From NCBI GenBank assembly GCA_937893635.1, contig CALBGF010000238.1:1-15420 (forward strand): a stretch of DNA of 15,420 nt. The letters are read 5' to 3'. The notes below the pieces were generated by a model. The model searched no databases, was not told where the DNA came from, and saw nothing but the letters and a program-made list of their open reading frames with translations. This stretch comes from an uncultured Mollicutes bacterium (lineage in GTDB: Bacteria > Bacillota_I > Bacilli_A > RFN20 > CAG-826). Shown here one piece after another: positions 8,201-12,818 of the stretch. The position numbers and the translations under genes were made by a program. The number at the start of each line of letters is the position of its first letter. The first letter of the stretch is position 1.

Positions 8201-9812
8201 TTTCATTTAAAATATCAATAGCGGAATCATATGATCTTATTGTGCCTAATTCAGCAATTTCAATTGCTTTTTTATAATCCTCATTTTTATGTTTTAAAAT
8301 GCGAATTCTATTTATTTGCTCTTTTGAATCTTTATAATCACCAAGTTTTTTAAATGCTGCAATGCTCGAATCAAAATTATCTTGTTCTAATAGTTTAATT
8401 GCTTTTTCATATTTACTATTTAAAAATGCATCAATTTTTTCATTGCATTTTGTAATCATTTGATTTGTATCTCTATGACCTACAATAGTATTAAAAATTT
8501 TAATTGCTTCTTCATAGTATCCTTCAGTAAATTTTTCATATGCTTGATTATAAATTTTATCTTTTCTTTTTGTTTCAATATTATTTTTTATTTGATTCGT
8601 ATATGATTCAAGAGTTCTTCTATAATTATAATCTGCAAACTTTAAAGCATTATTAAAATTATCATAATTATCTAGTGGAGTATATAAAGAACCTAAATCT
8701 TTCTCATCTTTTAGTTCTAATTCAATAAGTAACAACATAATATATGCTTTTGAATTTTTTGGATCATTATTTAAAGCAGTATCTAATAATTCACTTGCTT
8801 TTTCATATTTGCCATTTGAAATTAATATTTCGCTTCTTTCCACTAATGAATCAACATTCACACTATTCTGTATAATTGTAGTTGTATGTTCATGTTCTAC
8901 CGCTTTCTCTTGACGATTAAAAATCTTATCAATTCCCCTTATTAAGTCTTGAATAAAACCTAATTTATTCATATCTTGAGATTGAAAATTCAAAAGTTCA
9001 TCTGGTAATTCATATGCATCCATATCTCGATAACATGGAATTATATATTTTTTAGTATTTCCTTCATTAATTATAGACAAATATCTTGACCATTCATTTT
9101 TAACCCAAACCGCATTAAAATATTCTGGCTTTGTACCTATAACAAGCATAACTTTAGCAGAATTTAAAGCAGAGAATATATATGGCTCGTATTGGCTTCC
9201 CAATTTTGATTCAAGTGTAATTCTTGCAAAAAATACTTTGTAGTTTTTCTTAGTTAATTCTTCATAAATTTCTTGTGCTAAAAGTGAATCTCTTGTGCGT
9301 TTTGAAGATTCATCTGTCTCTTTATAACATATAAAAATATCATATGGTGATTCATTTTGTGAAACAGCTAAAATTCCTTTCTGAATTTTATTGATTGCTT
9401 CTGCTTCACTTTGATATATTTTTTTAGAAATAACATCACTATTATCAAGTGCTGCTTTATAATCAATATCATCAAAAATAGGTTTAAATTGTGTTCGGTG
9501 ACAAGTTGGAATCTTTTTCCCAGTATTTGGATCATCAACATATTCAATACCATATCTACAAAGCAAAAGTCCCCAATGTGCTTCTGCATCATTAGGGCAT
9601 TCATTAATAATATTTTCATATGTAAACATTGCTTTATCAAATTCATTATTTAATCGCAAACTATTCGCGCGATTATGTAAAGCAATTAATTTATTATTAT
9701 CTTTAATGTTAGGAACAGTTTGTGTTGTACCACAAAACTCACATTCGCAAGTCGTAGTGCCTTCTTCTACCTCAATAGTTCCTCCACACATCTTACATTT
9801 AAATTGTGCCAT
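2253..9812 (-). CDS. Giant membrane protein: zinc ribbon, TIR, helical repeats, TM, B-repeats, LRR
   Basis: 2519 residues. In order: a zinc ribbon (C6-C9 and C24-C27); a helical region; a TIR domain about 155-245 (YDIFICYKETD, then VFFARITLESKLGS, YEPYI, VWVKNEW); TPR-like repeats about 320-552, including GDYKDS-type units; a lysine cluster (565-568); one membrane helix (about 572-596); one more GDYKDS-like unit (600-641); four InlB/Flg_new B-repeats with a HYQ module between them (655-1007); then about 41 LRR_5 (BspA-like) units to the C-terminus. W236 and E240 match the position of the catalytic glutamate of TIR NAD hydrolases. By the positive-inside rule the TIR end is cytosolic and the C-terminal 1900 residues lie outside, with the helix as signal anchor; there is no LPXTG. 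The zinc ribbon-TIR half belongs to a family common in gut Firmicutes, while the long extracellular half is the unusual part. AAGGAT lies 8 bases before the start. Confidence 0.93.
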   Translation of the reverse strand: MAQFKCKMCGGTIEVEEGTTTCECEFCGTTQTVPNIKDNNKLIALHNRANSLRLNNEFDKAMFTYENIINECPNDAEAHWGLLLCRYGIEYVDDPNTGKKIPTCHRTQFKPIFDDIDYKAALDNSDVISKKIYQSEAEAINKIQKGILAVSQNESPYDIFICYKETDESSKRTRDSLLAQEIYEELTKKNYKVFFARITLESKLGSQYEPYIFSALNSAKVMLVIGTKPEYFNAVWVKNEWSRYLSIINEGNTKKYIIPCYRDMDAYELPDELLNFQSQDMNKLGFIQDLIRGIDKIFNRQEKAVEHEHTTTIIQNSVNVDSLVERSEILISNGKYEKASELLDTALNNDPKNSKAYIMLLLIELELKDEKDLGSLYTPLDNYDNFNNALKFADYNYRRTLESYTNQIKNNIETKRKDKIYNQAYEKFTEGYYEEAIKIFNTIVGHRDTNQMITKCNEKIDAFLNSKYEKAIKLLEQDNFDSSIAAFKKLGDYKDSKEQINRIRILKHKNEDYKKAIEIAELGTIRSYDSAIDILNEIKDYKNSSDLIEDYKQNILTIQKNTEMKKKKTMMSLKIGIPSFLAIVIALVLVFAVFIPLGKYNKAMSYIKNGNYDLAETTLNEISSFSDAKKQLSVVKAGKAFNQKNYELGIEYIYDIGGTVNVTYDGNGGTPDNKTSIIKKSKYIGDEASRDGYDFYGWVLTDYNINSKKGKYNADISLKASWEVIEYNITYDLNGGTQTSKLPTSYTINENVKLPTSVVKMGYTFLGWTEISETANPNPNYVIHAGSMGNKHFTACWEAKEYEVFYDADGGEISKDSDKFTFDSSYALEIPTKVGYDFAGWYDEENLILNSGIWKYNKNINLVAHWTPRNDTTYIVNHYQENLDGTFKLLEKQTLAGISDTVVSPDIKMIIGFENPKIQIVNINADGTTIVNYYYYRIIYNVNFILNNGEKVPTESYKYGTVILKEINNPIRAESEFDSWYSDENMTDKVETNYTINDNMTLYAHWKDESKPNCFEYVIKNNEYSIIGYKSDLASCTIPMYINDIKVTEIASFSNNNLQNVILNNHVKVIENNAFSGCASLKNITISTSVLSIKENAFNECLSLENVYYEGSIENWCNITFSNQNANPMTYAKHFYMLNNKIYEEVTNIEINSAVTKVGDYQFYGFSNIISVVFSDNISSIGDYAFGECESLVNVTIPSSVIAIGEKAFKNCCVLTIYCESSSESDGWSNTWNYNVSKVYWDASGEVTLNGIVYTYNNVDNTSSVVGYTDNLPSVVTIQDVILFKETTYNVMSIKKNAFSNCSLLKCIAIPDSVKTIENSAFSNCKALEKITIPFVGKTKEGNGFLGYMFGASSYSSNGNYVPSSLKEVTILDGYEKIADYAFTNCISLTTINIPSSVSVIGKNAFSNCTSLENVNIPIDVTAIEDYLFYNCIKLSNIIIPSNISSIGNYAFSKCTSLTSIIVPNSVISIGKSAFSNCNTLEKITIPFVGKSKDENGVFGYIFGASSYYYNGDYVPSSLKEVTILDGCEKIVDHAFYRCNLLTTINIPSSVLVIESYTFSNCDSLIIYCKALSSQNGWDSTWNPNDRPVYYGITSENSFQIDELIYVIQNDEAVITRYIGDSSTIDIPNKVQLNDKEYNVSSIGNYAFSKCSSLTSVIIPNNIISIGYSAFSNCKALEKITIPFVGKSKDENGIFGYIFGTPVYNYNDSYIPSSLKEVTILEGCEKISDYSFAKCKSLTTINIPSSVQSIGSYAFSNCNSLIIYCKALLSQSGWSSNWNPDNRPVYYGTTSDNSFEINDIIYIVQNNEATVARYAGDSSTIVIPDKVQINGKEYDVTTIGRKAFADSVSLIKIDIPNSVTKIESYAFSNCKSLTNVSLSNSITEIAESTFSKCVSLTDIVIPSSVTTINNNTFENCTALTNISLPNGITEIAGSTFRGCSSLTNVVIPNSVITIGAYAFSYCKSLTNIVIPSGVTTIDNNAFEYCTSLANVVFSNSVITIGNYGFSNCTSLLGITIPSNVQSIGSYSFSKCDSLIIYCEALSKPDGWNSYWNPDNRPVYYGTTSDNSFEINDFIYIIQNNEAIVARYAGDSSTIVIPDKVEINGKEYDVTIIGRKAFENNASLTNISIPNSITEIESCAFSNCASLVDITIPNSVTRIGYSAFENCSSLTNVVIPNSVVTIGSYAFSNCTSLTDIVIPSSVTTINNNTFENCTALTNISLPNGITEIAGSTFRGCSSLTNVVIPNSVITIGSYAFYDCSSLKTINIPTSVVTIENYAFSGCICLRNIFILDSITTIKNNAFSNCGSLIIYCEAESKLKGWQSNWNAGNRPVYYGVSSENAIEINGIIYIIQNNEAIAVQYIGDATSVVITNNIEINGISYNVTTIGAYAFKNCTSLISVSIPNSVTAIGNGAFQNCTSLTSVVLPNGITEIAGSTFRGCSSLTNIVIPNSVKIIGTYAFSYCTSLTSIIIPSSVTAARSNAFRGCTSLTIYCEATSMPKGWTDSWNSSNCAVVWNYKNN
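3094..3243. repeat. 150-bp exact direct repeat, copy 1
   Basis: Read by eye, this segment is identical base for base to 3982-4131, an offset of 888 bases (296 codons). It encodes two LRR units (NNNTFENC and AGSTFRGC) and their flanks. Identity at silent positions points to recent duplication or gene conversion. A third, diverged copy of part of it lies near 2480-2560. Confidence 0.85.
3982..4131. repeat. 150-bp exact direct repeat, copy 2
   Basis: Partner of 3094-3243. A second repeated block, about 3471-3667 against 4290-4486, encodes the VYYG linker and has an offset of 819 bases. The two offsets differ by 69 bases, exactly one LRR unit. Confidence 0.85.
6792..7850 (-). repeat. InlB-type B-repeats (Flg_new) with an HYQ module
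   Basis: Residues 655-1007 of the giant protein hold four B-repeat units starting near 663 (VTYDGNGG), 729 (ITYDLNGG), 804 (VFYDADGG) and 940 (YNVNFILNNGE), each ending in the typical F/Y-x-GW/SW-Y and A-x-W motifs (ASWE, ACWE, AHWT, AHWK). Between the third and fourth lies a MucBP-like stretch (YIVNHYQENLDGT, about 874-937). These are beta-rich extracellular spacer domains of Gram-positive surface proteins, which supports placing this half of the protein outside the cell. Confidence 0.88.
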
Positions 9813-9826
9813 GATAAATCATCCTT

Positions 9827-10525
9827 CTACTTATTTAATTTATTTTTAAGATTTCTATTATTAACTAAATCAGTAATTTTTTTAATGTATTTTGATGTTT
9901 CTTCATAGTTTTTATTAGAAATAGAATCTTTTAAAAAATCATAATTTTGTTTAATTTCTTTATCTATCAAGACTGTTTCTTTATTTTCAACTGGATCACT
10001 ATAGACTATTAGTTCTTTTAAATCATTAATACTTTTTTTCAAAGGTTGATAATCAAAAGAATCTGCTAAAATCCTAATGTCGATTTTTAATTCGTTCATA
10101 AATTTCGTTTGTTTTTTTATTTTGGATTCTTGATTCTTTATTTCTGTTTTTACACCTTCAGTAATTAAAACGCCAATTATTCCTAAAACAATTATTATTA
10201 ATTGAACAATTATATAAATCCATAACGGTATTTCAATAAAAACATTTAAAATTGTCATTAATAACATAAAAATCAAAGAAGCAATTAAATAAATTAGTCC
10301 AACTTTAATTACCGGTAACCCATAAATTTTACTTTTTGGAGAGTTCTTTTTTAAAAATGTATCTTTTGTTGTATAAAGTTGCGCAACAAACGAAAATATA
10401 GTAAAAATATAAACACAAATATAAATCGGTAAGCTTTTATGAGGAAATGGAATAACAAAATACGCAACAGTATAAACAATCATAGATAAAATAATGATAG
10501 GTATTAATCTAAATTTATTTTTCAT
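9827..10525 (-). CDS. Four-helix membrane protein with cytoplasmic coiled tail
   Basis: 232 residues; family not recognised. Four membrane helices at about 6-27, 32-52, 70-96 and 100-122 are arranged as two hairpins, with a basic loop (about 54-68) between them. A charged helical tail of about 110 residues (123-232) is probably cytoplasmic because the loop and the segment after helix 4 are lysine-rich. The tail contains heptad-like stretches and no catalytic motif. The ATG at 10525 begins two bases after the SPFH stop, and its ribosome binding site (AGAGGTGA) lies inside the last codons of that gene, so the two are coupled. Its own stop is followed at once by the site for the TIR gene, 14 bases away. 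This position between a membrane scaffold and a membrane sensor suggests a structural partner of both; that is inference. Confidence 0.88.
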   Translation of the reverse strand: MKNKFRLIPIIILSMIVYTVAYFVIPFPHKSLPIYICVYIFTIFSFVAQLYTTKDTFLKKNSPKSKIYGLPVIKVGLIYLIASLIFMLLMTILNVFIEIPLWIYIIVQLIIIVLGIIGVLITEGVKTEIKNQESKIKKQTKFMNELKIDIRILADSFDYQPLKKSINDLKELIVYSDPVENKETVLIDKEIKQNYDFLKDSISNKNYEETSKYIKKITDLVNNRNLKNKLNK

Positions 10526-10527
10526 TT

Positions 10528-12198
10528 CTATTCACCTCTTTTATGTCCGCAATTAGGACAAAATGGAGTTGTAATTCCTTTTTGACCACATTGGCAATCC
10601 CATGTTTGATTTTCAATTACTGGTTTTTTATATCCACATTGTGGGCAAAAGGCTGTTGTAGCATGATAATGACAATTAGGACATTCCCATGTATCATTAT
10701 TTTTTATATCATTAACTTGATTAGATTGTTCACCATTATTAACCGGAGTAAACGCTGGTTTAATGGCATTTTTCACATTGGTTGCTACTTCTCCCATTAC
10801 TCCAAGACCAACACCTAATCCAACCATATTATTAACAACACCTGGAATGTTACCATTCATATTTCCTTGATGCTCCATAGCGGCAACTGCAACTTGTCTT
10901 TGTGTTTCTTGTTGATAAGTATAACCTTTCATTTGCATTTCTTTTGCTTCTGCTTCAGCTTGTAAACGATATGCTTCTGCCTTTGCTTGAGCAGCAATAA
11001 CTTCTTCTTGTGCAGAAGTTTGGGCTTCAACAATCTTTCTTTGTTGTTCAGCCATAGCCACATTCTTTTTAATTTGTTCTTGGCGAACTAATAAATATTG
11101 CTCAGCATATTGTTCCTTCATTTTTCTGAAGTTAGGATCATCATCTGGAGTTAAAATAGTAGTAATATAAAATTCCGGCATTTCTAAGCCATAATCATTT
11201 AAAACCAAATTAATTGAATTTTTTAATAATTCTGAAAGTTGTTCAATATATTCATCTATTTCTAAAATGTTTATAGCTTGCTCCCTTATAGTCTTAGCAA
11301 GTAGTGATTTTACCTTAGAAACAACTAAAGCCTTAAATTTTCCAACCATTCCTTTAGTAGAATAGTCAGTTCCTCCAAATATTTCACCCTGAGAAAAGCC
11401 CTTAGTAGTTCCAACAACTTTAAGAAGTAATTTTCTACCATTATTTATTCTTATTGAAAATTGTCCACAAGCTCCTAGTTCTACATGTAAGCCTGAAGCA
11501 GGGTCAAAAAGGCGAATTTTAGAATCAGTTCCCCATTTAATACCCATTTGAGTAGTTAAATTAATGTAATAAACTTCTGAATGAAAAATACTATTGTTAT
11601 CAAAAGAAAGTTTAAACGCTTCTTTTAATAGTGGAATATTTTGTGTTTCTAAAGTATGGCGACCCGCACCAAATGTATCTAATGCTTGGCCATCTTTGAA
11701 AAATATTGCTTCTTGAGATTCATGGACAATTAATTGTGTTCCATATTTAAAATCTTCAAAAGGATGTTTCCAAATCAAAACATCATTCGGTCCCTCATAT
11801 TTAATTATTTCTATATTTTTATTATCTTTTATTTGTTGTTTTTTAAGTTCTTTTTGAATATCAATTTCCGTATCACATAACGGGCAAGTACATTCAGTAG
11901 CATACTTATCGACTCCCAATTCGCAACCACAAGTTGGGCAAACTATTTCAACATTATTTGCATTACCATTTTTAGCGAATAAGCTTTTCTTACAAACTGG
12001 GCAAATGGCTTTGTCCCCTTTTGATTGGTCATAAGTCACAACATTTTCACAATGCGGACATATTACTGCTTTCATACGATCTTTTTTAACATCAATAACA
12101 TGACCACAACTACACTTAATTTCTTTTTTACCAAATAATGATTTAGCAACTTCATTATATGTACCACAATTAGGACATTCAATAATATATTTTTTCAT
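10528..12198 (-). CDS. SPFH/band 7 protein with N- and C-terminal zinc ribbons (YdjI-like)
   Basis: 556 residues. Three zinc-ribbon-like pairs open the protein (C8/C11 with C29/C31, C47/C50 with C66/C69, C87/C90 with C105/C108). The SPFH domain follows at about 140-350 (DVLIWKHP, then FGAGRHTLET and a GTDYSTKGMVG segment). Next come an Ala/Glu/Gln-rich coiled coil (about 355-442), a glycine-rich hydrophobic patch (450-470) and two more zinc knuckle sets (C506/C509 with C518/C521, C535/C537 with C547/C550). The SPFH part resembles the YdjI type of Bacillus, known from PspA-linked membrane-stress loci. Such proteins oligomerise as scaffolds at membranes; no signal peptide or clear membrane helix is seen here. 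An ORF start at 12243 would add 15 residues, but GGAGGT directly before ATG 12198 favours the shorter form. First gene of the operon. Confidence 0.92.
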   Translation of the reverse strand: MKKYIIECPNCGTYNEVAKSLFGKKEIKCSCGHVIDVKKDRMKAVICPHCENVVTYDQSKGDKAICPVCKKSLFAKNGNANNVEIVCPTCGCELGVDKYATECTCPLCDTEIDIQKELKKQQIKDNKNIEIIKYEGPNDVLIWKHPFEDFKYGTQLIVHESQEAIFFKDGQALDTFGAGRHTLETQNIPLLKEAFKLSFDNNSIFHSEVYYINLTTQMGIKWGTDSKIRLFDPASGLHVELGACGQFSIRINNGRKLLLKVVGTTKGFSQGEIFGGTDYSTKGMVGKFKALVVSKVKSLLAKTIREQAINILEIDEYIEQLSELLKNSINLVLNDYGLEMPEFYITTILTPDDDPNFRKMKEQYAEQYLLVRQEQIKKNVAMAEQQRKIVEAQTSAQEEVIAAQAKAEAYRLQAEAEAKEMQMKGYTYQQETQRQVAVAAMEHQGNMNGNIPGVVNNMVGLGVGLGVMGEVATNVKNAIKPAFTPVNNGEQSNQVNDIKNNDTWECPNCHYHATTAFCPQCGYKKPVIENQTWDCQCGQKGITTPFCPNCGHKRGE

Positions 12199-12329
12199 AC
12201 ATACCTCCGCAAAAAAATATTTTTCCATAACAAAAACATTCACTTGTCTTTTAAAAATTAATTTCTACTACTTTTTATGTCGCCCCCACTTCTAAAATAG
12301 TTCACACAAAAATTTTTGGTCTTTGGTCA
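12199..12329 (-). other. Leader of the operon mRNA
   Basis: About 130 bases lie between the predicted transcription start and the SPFH start codon. They contain a GGAGGT ribosome binding site (12203-12208) and one G-rich run (CGCCCCC on the plus strand at 12281-12287) that stands out in very AT-rich surroundings. I see no stable hairpin, tRNA-like element or known riboswitch motif. Confidence 0.5.
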
Positions 12330-12335
12330 ATTAAT

Positions 12336-12364
12336 ATTGTACTTTAGTATTTTTATAAAGTCAA
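12336..12364 (-). promoter_or_regulatory. Sigma-A-type promoter of the seven-gene operon
   Basis: On the minus strand, TTGACT (12359-12364) and TACAAT (12336-12341) are separated by exactly 17 bases, and each is one base from consensus. Transcription would begin near 12329. The -35 box lies inside one arm of the inverted repeat described at 12359-12399, so binding there should block this promoter. Confidence 0.75.
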
Positions 12365-12399
12365 CTTTTACATTTATCATAGTAAATATATAGTTGACT
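12359..12399. promoter_or_regulatory. Candidate operator: 8-bp inverted repeat over both promoters
   Basis: AGTCAACT (12359-12366) and AGTTGACT (12392-12399) are perfect reverse complements with centres 33 bases apart, about three helical turns. The left arm covers the -35 box of the operon promoter and the right arm overlaps the -10 box of the candidate regulator promoter. The arrangement fits binding by the Xre-type protein encoded next to it. The site is inferred from symmetry and position. Confidence 0.6.
12367..12394 (+). promoter_or_regulatory. Candidate promoter of the Xre-type regulator
   Basis: TTTACA (12367-12372) and TATAGT (12389-12394), spaced by 16 bases, each match consensus at five of six positions. 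Transcription would start near 12401, about 30 bases before the start codon. In DNA this rich in A and T the match is suggestive rather than strong. Confidence 0.5.
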
Positions 12400-12430
12400 A
12401 ATTATTTTTTAACTGGTGGTGATTTTGATA

Positions 12431-12712
12431 ATGATTGGCGAAACAATACGTGAATTAAGAGATAGTTTTAATATCAGTCAAGTTGAATTAGCAAAAAATT
12501 TAGGCGTAACAAAACAATGCGTATCTAATTGGGAAAATGACAACATACTTCCATCAATAGATATGCTCATAAAAATATCAAAATTTTTTAATGTAACAAC
12601 TGATTATTTGCTTGGATTAAAAGATGCAACGACAATAAATGTTGATGGTCTTACAATATCAGAAATAGCCCATGTAAAACTAATTATTGACGATTTAAAA
12701 TCAAAAAAGTAA
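12431..12712 (+). CDS. Xre/Cro-type helix-turn-helix regulator
   Basis: 93 residues. An HTH_3 domain fills residues 1-62: IRELRDSFNISQVELAKNLG, then VTKQCVSNWEND as turn and recognition helix, and PSIDMLIKISKFFNVTTDYLLG as the typical closing helices. A short helical tail (about 64-93, ISEIAHVKLIIDDLK) probably mediates dimerisation. There is no sensor domain, so it resembles phage-type repressors and the compact regulators of accessory operons. The start chosen is ATG 12431, with GGTGAT (12418-12423) 7 bases upstream; GTG codons at 12416 and 12419 are in frame but lie within that site. It is transcribed away from the seven-gene operon. The inverted repeat between them suggests that it represses both the operon and itself. 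Confidence 0.93.
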   Translation: MIGETIRELRDSFNISQVELAKNLGVTKQCVSNWENDNILPSIDMLIKISKFFNVTTDYLLGLKDATTINVDGLTISEIAHVKLIIDDLKSKK

Positions 12713-12785
12713 ATATAGTTTTAAATGCTTAATATGCAAATATATTTTAATTTCACTAAAATATTTTCCCTTTATTTGTTAAAAA

Positions 12786-12817
12786 ATGAACTGATTCATC
12801 GACCAGTTCATCTTTTT
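12786..12817. terminator. Bidirectional terminator between convergent genes
   Basis: An 8-bp perfect stem (ATGAACTG 12786-12793 with CAGTTCAT 12804-12811) and a 10-base loop are flanked by TTTTT on the plus side (12813-12817) and by six Ts on the minus side. It lies 73 bases after the regulator stop and directly after the surface-protein stop, so it serves both genes. Confidence 0.82.
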
Positions 12818-12818
12818 A

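Noticed and set aside
9368..9908. Several short open frames on both strands over the start of the TIR gene
   Set aside because: They overlap the conserved zinc-ribbon and TIR-proximal coding sequence, lack ribosome binding sites and encode low-complexity Ile/Phe/Asn-rich peptides typical of antisense AT-rich DNA.
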